From contig JBAXSI010000010.1 of NCBI GenBank assembly GCA_037130755.1, forward strand, positions 1 to 64,000: a stretch of DNA of 64,000 bases. The letters are read 5' to 3'. Source of the stretch: UBA10649 sp037130755 (GTDB lineage: Bacteria > Actinomycetota > Actinomycetes > S36-B12). Of the stretch, positions 56,921-64,000 are shown one piece after another (positions within the stretch are counted from its first letter, which is position 1; each line of letters begins with the position of its first letter). The notes under the pieces are model-generated. The model saw only the letters and a program-made list of their open reading frames with translations, was not told where the DNA came from and ran no database searches. Position numbers and translations under genes: made by a program.

Positions 56921-57688
56921 CTACTTCTTTCCCTGCGCGGCGACCGCCGCGATCGCCTCTGCCGCAGCGTCGGGGTCGAGGTACTCTCCGCCGCGTACGA
57001 GTGGCTTCAGGTTCTCGTCGAGGCGGTAGACCAGCGGGATCCCGGTGGGGATGTTGAGCCCGGCGATGTCATCGTCGGAGATGCCGTCGAGGTGCTTGAC
57101 CAGCGCGCGCAGCGAGTTGCCGTGTGCCACGACGAGGACCGTCATGCCCGCGCGCAGGTGCTCGGCCACGATCACGTCCTGCCAGTAGGGGATGAGCCGC
57201 TCCACGACGTCAGCCAGGCACTCGGTGGACGGACGCGCCTCCGGCGGGAGTGCGGCGTAGCGGGGGTCATGCGTCTGCGCCCACGGGTCTTCAGGATCGA
57301 TGGGTGGGGGCGGGGTGTCGTACGAGCGGCGCCAGAGCATGAACTGCTCCTCGCCGTAAGCCTCGAGGGTCTCCTTCTTGTTCTTGCCCTGCAGGGCGCC
57401 GTAGTGCCGCTCGTTGAGACGCCAGTTGCGCACGACGGGAAGCCACATGCGGTCGCTGGCCTCGAGCGCGATCTGCGCGGTCTTGATCGCGCGCTTCAGC
57501 AGCGACGTGTGCACGATGTCGGGCAGGATGCCGGCCTCTGCGAGCAGGCGGCCGCCGCGCTCAGCCTCGGCCTTGCCCTTGTCGTTCAGGTCGACATCGA
57601 CCCAGCCGGTGAACAGGTTCTTGGCGTTCCATTCGCTCTCGCCGTGGCGGAGCAGGATCAACGTGTAGGGCGCGGCTGCATTGGTCAT
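56921..57688 (-). CDS. gpmA: 2,3-bisphosphoglycerate-dependent phosphoglycerate mutase
   Basis: 255 residues. LILLRHGESEWNAKNLFTGW contains the phosphohistidine; LNERHYGALQGKNK and VAHGNSLRALVKHLDG carry the other catalytic residues. It interconverts 3- and 2-phosphoglycerate in glycolysis. It stands beside the YbjN and mshA genes as in mycobacteria. The chosen ATG gives MTNAAAPYTL; an upstream in-frame start adds six residues. Confidence 0.95.
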   Translation of the reverse strand: MTNAAAPYTLILLRHGESEWNAKNLFTGWVDVDLNDKGKAEAERGGRLLAEAGILPDIVHTSLLKRAIKTAQIALEASDRMWLPVVRNWRLNERHYGALQGKNKKETLEAYGEEQFMLWRRSYDTPPPPIDPEDPWAQTHDPRYAALPPEARPSTECLADVVERLIPYWQDVIVAEHLRAGMTVLVVAHGNSLRALVKHLDGISDDDIAGLNIPTGIPLVYRLDENLKPLVRGGEYLDPDAAAEAIAAVAAQGKK

Positions 57689-57714
57689 GCGTCCATCCTG
57701 CCGCATCCGCGTGC

Positions 57715-58239
57715 CTAGTCCTCAGGTGCCTGCGGCTCCGCCAGGTGCGCGAATGCCTCGAGGTTCACGGTGGACTCGCCGCGCGAAGTGCGCCAGGCCC
57801 ACTCCTTGCGAATGGCCGTGGCGAACCCCAGCTCGAGGATGGTGTTGAAGGACCGGTCGGCGTACTCCAGCACCGATCCGATCACGCGGTCGAGTTCGCC
57901 GCCGTCGACCGCATGCAGCGGGAGATGGCCCACCAGGTAGATGTCGCCGAGGTGGTCGATGGCGAAGGACACCCCGTACATCCGACGGTTCCGCTCGAGC
58001 AGCCACCGGTATACGGCCTCGTGGTCCTCGTCAGGGTTGCGGGCCACGAAGGCGTTGATGGTGACCGACTGAGCGCCCACGGTGAGCGCGGCCGTGGTCC
58101 GCAGCTTGTGCTCGCCCGGAAGTGTCAGCACGAACACGTCGTCACTGGGCCGCTCGAACACGATGGCGCCGTCCTCGAGAAACGTCGCGATGGTCGCCTG
58201 GACTTCCGCAGGCGTCGGGGACTCGGGGGAGGTGGTCAC
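57715..58239 (-). CDS. YbjN domain-containing protein
   Basis: 174 residues of the YbjN/type III secretion chaperone-like fold: alternating strands and helices with LLERNRRMYGVSFAIDHLGD and VGHLPLHAVDGGELDRVIGS. It matches the Rv0487 position between mshA and gpm in mycobacteria. Role unknown, possibly a chaperone-like stress protein. The GTG start overlaps the mshA stop by four bases, so it is coupled to mycothiol synthesis. Confidence 0.87.
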   Translation of the reverse strand: MTTSPESPTPAEVQATIATFLEDGAIVFERPSDDVFVLTLPGEHKLRTTAALTVGAQSVTINAFVARNPDEDHEAVYRWLLERNRRMYGVSFAIDHLGDIYLVGHLPLHAVDGGELDRVIGSVLEYADRSFNTILELGFATAIRKEWAWRTSRGESTVNLEAFAHLAEPQAPED

Positions 58240-59549
58240 GACGAGACAGCGGCGAGCTGCCCGCGTTGCCGAGCGTTGCCCAGGGCGGCCGAGTAGCTCG
58301 AGAGCAGCCCGGCCGTGGTGGCTGCCCAGCCGAAGGACGCCGCGTGCATGCGGGCGCCGTGGCTCAGCTCCTGGCGGAGGAGGGGCTGGCTGGTGATGCG
58401 GGCGATGGCCGTGGCGAAGTCCCGCGGATCGTGGCCGTCGATGAGCAGCCCGCTGACCTGGTCGGCCACGGCGGTGCGAAGGCCGCCGACGGCGGCCGCC
58501 ACGACCGGGGTGCCGCAGGCCTGGGCCTCGACGGCCACGAGCCCGAACGACTCCGAATGCGAGGGCACCACGGCCACATCGGCGGCGCGGTACCACTCCA
58601 CCAGGGCGGCGCGGTCGGTCGGCGGCTCGAACCGGATGAGTTCGAGAATGCCGAGCGACCGAGCGAGGTCCATCAGGGCGGTCGGCTGGTCGAGCCCGCT
58701 CCCGGACGGGCCACCACAGATCGCGACGACGAGGCGCGCGCGCAGCGACGGGTCCCGCGCCACGAGCTCGGCGGCGGCGCGGATCAGGACATCGGGCGCC
58801 TTCAGCGGCTGGATGCGGCCCACGAACAGCAGTACGACGGCGTCGTCGGCCAGACCCCGTGCGGCTCGCGCCCTGGTCCGGCTGCCGATCGTGAACAGGT
58901 CCAGGTCCACGCCGGGGTGCACGACGTCCACGGCGTCGGGATCGGCCAAGTAGAGATCGATGAGCTCGGTGGCCTCGTCGCTGGTGTTGGCAACAAGCCG
59001 GTCCGCCGCGGCTACGACCTGCTGCTCGCCGATGACGCGCATCTCCGGCTCGGGTCGGTCACCCTCGGCGAGGTCGCGGTTCTTGACCTTGGCCATGGTG
59101 TGCATCGAGTGCACGAGGGGTACGTTCCAACGCTCCTTCGCCAGCCACCCGACCTGGCCGGACAGCCAGTAGTGCGAGTGGATCAGGTCGAACCAGCCCT
59201 CAGGCCTGGCCGCCTCGGCGCGCATGACGCCGGCCGTCACGGCGCACAACTGGCCGGGCAGGTCCTGCTTGAGCAGGCCCTCGAATGGTCCGGCCGTGAC
59301 GTGCCGGACGGTGACGCCAGGCGCCATCTCGATGACGGTGGGCAGGGCGGAGGACGTGGAGCGCGTGAAGATCTCGACCTCGACGCCGGACTGGGCAAGG
59401 CGCTTGGCCGTCTCGACCACGTACACGTTCATGCCGCCGGCGTCGCCGGTGCCCGGCTGGTCGAGGGGTGAAGTGTGGATCGAGAGGACGGCCACGCGCC
59501 GGGGAAGGGTCCCGCGGCGGGCATCGGACATGCTCGACAGCGTCGCCAT
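58236..59549 (-). CDS. mshA: D-inositol-3-phosphate glycosyltransferase
   Basis: 437 residues, GT4 family. HTSPLDQPGTGDAGGMNVYV is the N-terminal acceptor loop specific to MshA; LVANTSDEATELIDLY, HPGVDLDLF and the nucleotide-sugar site SESFGLVAVEAQACGTPVV follow. It joins N-acetylglucosamine to inositol-3-phosphate in the first mycothiol step. The ATG at 59549 is taken; ATG at 59531 is an alternative. Confidence 0.94.
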   Translation of the reverse strand: MATLSSMSDARRGTLPRRVAVLSIHTSPLDQPGTGDAGGMNVYVVETAKRLAQSGVEVEIFTRSTSSALPTVIEMAPGVTVRHVTAGPFEGLLKQDLPGQLCAVTAGVMRAEAARPEGWFDLIHSHYWLSGQVGWLAKERWNVPLVHSMHTMAKVKNRDLAEGDRPEPEMRVIGEQQVVAAADRLVANTSDEATELIDLYLADPDAVDVVHPGVDLDLFTIGSRTRARAARGLADDAVVLLFVGRIQPLKAPDVLIRAAAELVARDPSLRARLVVAICGGPSGSGLDQPTALMDLARSLGILELIRFEPPTDRAALVEWYRAADVAVVPSHSESFGLVAVEAQACGTPVVAAAVGGLRTAVADQVSGLLIDGHDPRDFATAIARITSQPLLRQELSHGARMHAASFGWAATTAGLLSSYSAALGNARQRGQLAAVSS

Positions 59550-59627
59550 GCCTGTCACCGCCCTCCTCGTCCGGTTCGACAACCGTCGAGAAGTCTCCCG
59601 TATTCCCCACGAAAGGGCTACCGGGCC

Positions 59628-60290
59628 TCAGGTGAGGGTGACTCCCGCGTAGGGAGCGCCCGTGACGATGGTGATGACCCGCTTCGTGACCGACACCGCG
59701 TGGTCGGCGTACCGCTCGTAGTAACGCGAAAGCAAGGTCACGTCGATCGCTGCCTCGACCCCGTGGGACCAGGACTTCGACAGCACGATGGTGAACAGCT
59801 CGCGGTGCAGTCGGTCGACCTCCACGTCGTGACGGGCGATGTCTGCGGCGAGGGACACGTCGCGCGTAGCGATGACCGAGCCGGTCTTCGACACGATCGC
59901 CTCGGCGAGGCCGCCCATCTCGGCGAACGTGCCGCGCAGTTCGACGGGGATGGACAGTTTCGGGTATCGCAGTCGGGACTGCTTGGCCACGTGCTCGGCG
60001 AGGTCGCCCATGCGTTCGAGGGACGAGGCGATCCGCAGTGCGCCGACGACGACCCGGAGGCTATCGGCGTCAGGATGCAGCGTCGCGATGATCTCCAGGC
60101 AGCGTTCCTCGATGTCGGAGGTCAGCATGTCGATCCGGGCGTCGGCATCGATGACCGACTCGGCGAGCGGCAGGTCGGCGTCGAGGAGCGCCTGCGTGGC
60201 CCTGTTCATCGCCGACCCGACCAAGTTCGTCATCTGAACGAGCTCGTCGTAGATCGTGTCCAGTTCCCCGGCATACGGCGACTCGGTCAT
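59628..60290 (-). CDS. phoU: Phosphate signalling/transport regulator PhoU
   Basis: 220 residues, two PhoU three-helix bundles. The first has SLRVVVGALRIASSLERMGDLAEH and the second VTLLSRYYERYADHAVSVTKR, each with the E/DxxxD metal-binding pattern. It links the Pst transporter to the SenX3-RegX3 pair, whose genes diverge from it. ATG chosen as MTESPYAGEL; the frame extends upstream without similarity. Confidence 0.93.
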   Translation of the reverse strand: MTESPYAGELDTIYDELVQMTNLVGSAMNRATQALLDADLPLAESVIDADARIDMLTSDIEERCLEIIATLHPDADSLRVVVGALRIASSLERMGDLAEHVAKQSRLRYPKLSIPVELRGTFAEMGGLAEAIVSKTGSVIATRDVSLAADIARHDVEVDRLHRELFTIVLSKSWSHGVEAAIDVTLLSRYYERYADHAVSVTKRVITIVTGAPYAGVTLT

Positions 60291-60444
60291 GGTCAGGAAG
60301 CGTAGGCCACGGCGGTACGCGGATGCGCCGACCGGATGAATGGCCGGCGACGGGGAGGTGAAATCCGTGTGCCGGACGCTGAATTGTGGACGAATCATGT
60401 GCGGTAGGACACGGCGCTGGTCACGGCCGACTCGTTGGCGCACC

Positions 60445-60450
60445 TATCCT
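60445..60450 (+). promoter_or_regulatory. -10 element (TATCCT) for leaderless senX3
   Basis: TATCCT ends six bases before the GTG at 60457, so transcription would start at or next to the start codon. This supports the chosen start and a sensor that lacks the usual membrane part. Confidence 0.5.
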
Positions 60451-60456
60451 TCAGGT

Positions 60457-61605
60457 GTGCCTCGACGCCACCGATCGAACGCCGCTGCCTCCGACGGGAC
60501 GGTAGGACGGCGTCCGGCCACCCACGAGCCGGCCGTCCCGGATGAAGTCATCCGTGTCCTGAGCGTTCTTCCCTCGGCCACCTTGGTGGTCGCACCGGAC
60601 GGCGTCGTCCTGCGATCGAGTTCGCGCGCGCTGGCGCTGGGCCTGGTGAACCGCAGCCGAGTGACGATTCCGGACATCGTGCACCTGATCGAGCGGGCCG
60701 CTGACGACGGTCACGCCCGCGAGCAGGAGATGCGAGTCCGCCGCCCACCGCTGGGGCGCGAACTGCTGGAGATCCGCGTGCGCGTCGCGCCCCTGGGCAC
60801 GGGCGCCATCCTCGTGCTCATCGACGACCTCGCCGAAGAGCGTCGCGTGGACGTGGTGCGCCGCGACTTCGTCGCCAACGTCAGCCATGAGCTCAAGACC
60901 CCGGTGGGTGCGCTGTCGCTGTTGGCCGAAGCCGTCCTGGCCGCCAGCGATGACCCCGAGCAGGTGCGGCACTTCGCCGAGCGGATGCAGGCGGAGGCCG
61001 GTCGGCTCAGCCACCTCATCCAGGACGTCATCGACCTCTCGCGGCTGCAGGGCGACGACCCCCTCACGCGGGCCGAGGTCGTCGACGTCGACGACCTGGT
61101 GTCCCGCGCCATCGAGGAGACGCGGACGCTTGCGACCCCTCAGGACATCGAGCTCGTCACGGGCGATCGGTCGGGAACCGTCGTCTACGGCGACAAGAGC
61201 CAGCTCCTCACGGCATTGCGCAATCTGATCACCAACGCCATCGCCTACTCGCCTGGGCACACACGCGTCTCCGTCAGCGTGCGTGCGGCTGAGTCACTCG
61301 TCGAGATCTCGGTCAAGGATCAGGGGATTGGGATCCCGGTCAACGACCTCGACCGCATTTTCGAGCGGTTCTACCGCGTCGACCCCGCTCGGTCGCGCGT
61401 CACGGGTGGTACTGGCCTGGGCCTGGCGATCGTCAAGCACGTGTGCCAGAACCATGGCGGAGAGTGCACGGTGTGGTCTGAGCCTGGGGTGGGATCGACG
61501 TTCACGCTGAGGCTGCCCGCGTACCAGCTGACGTCGCCGTTCGGCCGAGACGGCCGCGAACTGGAGATCGACGTACTGTCGGTCCCGTCTGGGGAGGTCC
61601 AGTAA
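60457..61605 (+). CDS. senX3: Sensor histidine kinase SenX3, apparently without membrane segments
   Basis: 382 residues. A basic N-terminus and a PAS-like region (about 30-125) precede the H-box FVANVSHELKTPVGAL (His144). The ATPase boxes are NLITNAIAYSP, KDQGIGIP and GGTGLGLAIVKH. SenX3 phosphorylates RegX3 under phosphate limitation. Mycobacterial SenX3 begins with two membrane helices; here none is visible in this frame or in the 166 bases back to phoU. It overlaps regX3 by one base. Confidence 0.9.
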   Translation: MPRRHRSNAAASDGTVGRRPATHEPAVPDEVIRVLSVLPSATLVVAPDGVVLRSSSRALALGLVNRSRVTIPDIVHLIERAADDGHAREQEMRVRRPPLGRELLEIRVRVAPLGTGAILVLIDDLAEERRVDVVRRDFVANVSHELKTPVGALSLLAEAVLAASDDPEQVRHFAERMQAEAGRLSHLIQDVIDLSRLQGDDPLTRAEVVDVDDLVSRAIEETRTLATPQDIELVTGDRSGTVVYGDKSQLLTALRNLITNAIAYSPGHTRVSVSVRAAESLVEISVKDQGIGIPVNDLDRIFERFYRVDPARSRVTGGTGLGLAIVKHVCQNHGGECTVWSEPGVGSTFTLRLPAYQLTSPFGRDGRELEIDVLSVPSGEVQ

Positions 61606-62285
61606 TGACGCGCGTACTCGTGGTCGAGGACGAGGAATCGTTCTCCGAGGCACTGTCCTTCATGCTGCGGCGCGAGGGCTACGAAGTCGAGGTCGCCGGT
61701 GACGGCAATGTGGCGGTCGAGCTTTTCGAACAACGTGGCGCCGACCTGATCCTTCTCGACCTCATGCTGCCCGGCCTGTCCGGCACCGAGGTGTGCCGCC
61801 ACATTCGGACCAAGTCGCAGGTTCCGATCATCATGCTCACGGCCAAGGACGGCGAGATCGACAAGGTCGTCGGGCTCGAGATCGGTGCCGACGACTACGT
61901 GACCAAGCCCTTCTCGTCGCGGGAGCTCCTGGCCCGTGTTCGTGCGGTGCTCCGCCGTCATGGCGAGCCCGAGGATCTCGTTCCGATGACGATCGAGGCA
62001 GGTCCGGTGCGCATCGACGCAGACCGTCACCTGGTGACCGTGCGGGGTGAGGCCGTGCAGATGCCTCTGAAGGAGTTCGACCTCCTTGAGTTCCTCGTGC
62101 GCAACTCAGGCCGGGTGCTCACGCGCTCGCAGCTCATCGACCGCGTCTGGGGATCGGACTACGTCGGCGACACCAAGACGCTGGACGTGCACGTGAAGCG
62201 GCTGCGCGCCAAGGTCGAGGTCGATCCGGCTAACCCCGTGCACCTCATCACCGTGCGAGGGCTCGGCTACAAGTACGAGGCGTAG
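61605..62285 (+). CDS. regX3: Phosphate response regulator RegX3
   Basis: 226 residues. The receiver has the acidic pair at VVEDEE, phosphoacceptor Asp52 in ILLDLMLPG and the lysine in VTKPFSS. The C-terminal OmpR winged helix has LKEFDLLEFLVRNSGRVLTR and KTLDVHVKRLRAK. It activates phosphate-starvation genes such as pst and possibly the ppk region. Its ATG overlaps the senX3 TAA. Confidence 0.95.
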   Translation: MTRVLVVEDEESFSEALSFMLRREGYEVEVAGDGNVAVELFEQRGADLILLDLMLPGLSGTEVCRHIRTKSQVPIIMLTAKDGEIDKVVGLEIGADDYVTKPFSSRELLARVRAVLRRHGEPEDLVPMTIEAGPVRIDADRHLVTVRGEAVQMPLKEFDLLEFLVRNSGRVLTRSQLIDRVWGSDYVGDTKTLDVHVKRLRAKVEVDPANPVHLITVRGLGYKYEA

Positions 62286-62291
62286 ACCTCG

Positions 62292-62843
62292 CTAGTTGGC
62301 TGCAGGAGATGCGGCAGCTGATGCGGCGGCGCTGGCCGGCACCGCTGCCTGCGGCGGGTTGGGCGCGATGCCCTCGTAGTACCCGACCGGCAGCACGGAC
62401 AGCACCGACATCTTCACCAGCCCGGCGTTCTGGAATCCGAGCTCGACCGGCACGTAGGTGGACACCGGCTTGTCGAACGCGTAGGCGTTGATCCAGTGCT
62501 CGGACTCGAAGCCGAACGACGTGGAGGAGCCTGGCGCGAGTTCGACCTTGTCGCCGGTGATGGTGGCGGGCTGGCCGTTGACCGTGGCGTAGACCAGCAC
62601 GTCCTTCTCGGGGCCGATGTTGACCAGGCGAGTGGCCAAGGTCGCCGCCTTCGAGCCCTCCGGGCCCAGCACCAACGTGGCGTTCTCGATCTTGATCGTG
62701 CCGGCCTGGGCGGACACCCCGTTGCCCGACGTCATGGTGGCTTGCTCGTTCGTGGTGGCGGCCTTGCCGCTGAAGCAGCCTGTGAGGGCGGGAGCGACGA
62801 CGACGAGCAGGGAGGCCACAGCGAGGGCGTAGGTGCGCTTCAC
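62292..62843 (-). CDS. Putative lipoprotein with Ala-rich C-terminus
   Basis: 183 residues. The GTG start gives VKRTYALAV and a signal with lipobox LTGC (Cys about 22). The mature part is beta-rich (about 45-160), resembling DUF4352/copper-chaperone-like extracellular domains only loosely: TIKIENATLVLG and FGFESEHWINAYAF. The tail is a low-complexity Ala/Ser/Pro stretch. It is convergent with regX3, seven bases from its stop. Function unknown. Confidence 0.72.
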   Translation of the reverse strand: MKRTYALAVASLLVVVAPALTGCFSGKAATTNEQATMTSGNGVSAQAGTIKIENATLVLGPEGSKAATLATRLVNIGPEKDVLVYATVNGQPATITGDKVELAPGSSTSFGFESEHWINAYAFDKPVSTYVPVELGFQNAGLVKMSVLSVLPVGYYEGIAPNPPQAAVPASAAASAAASPAAN

Positions 62844-62969
62844 GGGGGCAACAGTAGCGAAGCGTCGGCCGACTTTGGCGGCCGTCCGACCCCCGGCGGG
62901 CCGAGCGCTCCGGAAACCGGCCGTCAGGCGCGTGGTAAAGTTGAGTCCCTTGGAAAGGGGTTCCTCTTT

Positions 62970-63452
62970 ATGACGTTCAACGTCGGCGACACGGTTGTCT
63001 ATCCGCACCACGGAGCGGCCGTCATCGAAGCAGTCGAGATTCGGACCATCAAGGGGGAAGACCGCGAGTACTTGGTGCTGCGCGTCGCCCAGGGTGATCT
63101 GACCGTGCGCGTGCCCGCCGACAACGTCGACCTCGTGGGTGTCCGCGATGTCGTGAATGCGGAGGGTCTCGACCGGGTCTTCAACGTCCTGCGTCAGCCC
63201 TACACGGAGGAGCCCACCAACTGGTCCCGCCGGTACAAGGCGAACCTTGAGAAGCTCGCCTCCGGCGACGTCATCAAGGTGGCCGAGGTGGTTCGTGACC
63301 TGTGGCGTCGTGAGCGTGAGCGCGGCCTGTCGGCCGGCGAGAAGCGCATGCTGGCCAAGGCCCGTCAGATCCTCGTGAGCGAGCTGGCCCTGGCCGAGAA
63401 GACCAACGAGGACAAGGCAGAAGCCATCCTCGACGAGGTCCTAGCCTCCTAG
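62970..63452 (+). CDS. carD: RNA polymerase-binding transcription factor CarD
   Basis: 160 residues. The N-terminal RNAP-interaction (Tudor-like) domain begins FNVGDTVVYPHHGAAVIEAV. The C-terminal helical DNA-binding domain includes NWSRRYKANLEKLASGD and AEVVRDLWRRERERGLS, whose tryptophan wedges the -10 edge. CarD stabilises the open complex, especially at rRNA promoters. ispD starts 21 bases downstream, the usual actinobacterial order. ATG preceded by GGAAAGG. Confidence 0.96.
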   Translation: MTFNVGDTVVYPHHGAAVIEAVEIRTIKGEDREYLVLRVAQGDLTVRVPADNVDLVGVRDVVNAEGLDRVFNVLRQPYTEEPTNWSRRYKANLEKLASGDVIKVAEVVRDLWRRERERGLSAGEKRMLAKARQILVSELALAEKTNEDKAEAILDEVLAS

Positions 63453-63473
63453 CGCGACGCCGTCCTCGACGTC

Positions 63474-64000
63474 GTGACCACCGAAACCTCGGGCCGCACC
63501 GCAGTTCTCGTTCCGGCTGCCGGCCGCGGCGAACGCCTCGGACCGGGCATGCCCAAGGCCCTTCGTCCCCTCGGCGGCATTCCCATGCTCGTGCACGCCG
63601 TGCGTGCCCTGGCGGCCAGCCGGGTCGTTGACATCGTCGTGGTCGCTGCCCCTGAGGACAGCGCGGAGAGCGTTGCCGCGATGCTCGCGGAGCAGTCGTT
63701 CGGCGCCGAGGTGGTCGTGGTCACCGGCGGCGACACCCGCCAGGACTCCGTGGCGCGGGCCCTCCTCACCCTTCCGGACGATGTCGACGTCGTCCTCGTC
63801 CACGATGCCGCGCGACCGCTGGTGCCGGTCGAGGTGGTCACGGCCGTGGCCTCGGCCGTCCGGTCCGGCCGCCCGGCGGTGGTCCCCGCCCTTCCCGTCG
63901 TCGACACCATCAAGCGCGTCAACGCCTCCGAAGACGTCCAGGAGACGATCGACCGTGCCCCCCTTCGGGCCATCCAGACTCCCCAGGGCTTCGAGCGCCA
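63474..64000 (+). CDS. ispD: 2-C-methyl-D-erythritol 4-phosphate cytidylyltransferase (5' part)
   Basis: The GTG frame runs off the window after 175 codons; relatives have about 230. VLVPAAGRGERLGPGMPKAL is the CTP-binding loop and VHDAARPLVP the central substrate motif. QTPQGFER near the edge is the late family motif. It makes CDP-methylerythritol in the MEP isoprenoid pathway. It is too short to be closed within the window but is a normal, intact gene start. Confidence 0.94.
   Translation, partial: MTTETSGRTAVLVPAAGRGERLGPGMPKALRPLGGIPMLVHAVRALAASRVVDIVVVAAPEDSAESVAAMLAEQSFGAEVVVVTGGDTRQDSVARALLTLPDDVDVVLVHDAARPLVPVEVVTAVASAVRSGRPAVVPALPVVDTIKRVNASEDVQETIDRAPLRAIQTPQGFER

Overview
The window is high-GC DNA from an actinobacterium. 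It encodes two mycothiol genes (mshA, mshD), glnR, senX3/regX3/phoU, carD followed by ispD, a maltosyl-type glycogen synthase glgM and a candidate 6C small RNA. Several neighbourhoods keep an order known from Mycobacterium tuberculosis: glnR-mshD, an XRE regulator with an HbhA-position gene and DUF2516, and gpm/YbjN/mshA/senX3-regX3. Together with the rich catabolic content this suggests a soil Propionibacteriales/Nocardioidaceae-type organism such as Nocardioides or Aeromicrobium; the genus is a guess. No rRNA, tRNA, CRISPR, integrase or transposase was seen.

Layout. 1-4.4 kb: end of a sugar uptake/use operon (ABC permease, ROK regulator, aldose epimerase) facing a Gfo/Idh oxidoreductase. 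4.4-6.7 kb: short-chain dehydrogenase, candidate 6C sRNA, secreted L,D-transpeptidase, small P-loop kinase. 6.7-13.4 kb, all minus strand: LtrA-like membrane protein, ThDP-dependent decarboxylase, a conserved protein of unknown function, a PLP decarboxylase and two DUF202 membrane proteins, the last three translationally coupled.

13.4-37.9 kb is the accessory heart of the window, a catabolic region. It holds a [3Fe-4S]-type ferredoxin with its reductase, a PuuD-like hydrolase, and an eight-gene minus-strand operon (hpaE/hpaD-like meta-cleavage genes, FAH-family enzyme, acetoacetate-decarboxylase-family protein, cytochrome P450, VanB-type reductase, an aberrant Rieske oxygenase, MarR). It also holds two glutamine-synthetase-like ligases, each paired with a class I glutamine amidotransferase-like hydrolase, plus an amino-acid/amine permease, a second P450 with alcohol dehydrogenase, a CaiB-type CoA transferase, an acyl-CoA dehydrogenase, two aldehyde dehydrogenases and a GntR regulator. 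The gene set suggests that amines are captured as gamma-glutamyl amides, oxidised by P450s and dehydrogenases, and fed into ring cleavage and CoA-ester oxidation. The substrate is unknown.

38-64 kb is mostly core: EamA exporter, glgM/glgC, a polyphosphate module (ppk1, CYTH-CHAD protein, Nudix/phosphatase, lipoprotein), mshD/glnR, hydrolase, thioredoxin with DUF4395, a 33-residue membrane peptide gene, nitrobindin-like protein, Fur, YgfZ, dtd, asparaginase, XRE regulator with an unusual pentad-repeat protein, macro-domain protein, AlaX, gpmA, YbjN, mshA, phoU, senX3-regX3, lipoprotein, carD and the 5' part of ispD. Most neighbouring genes on one strand overlap by 1-4 bases (ATGA/GTGA), and this was used to choose many starts. 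No gene-free stretch exceeds 200 bases.
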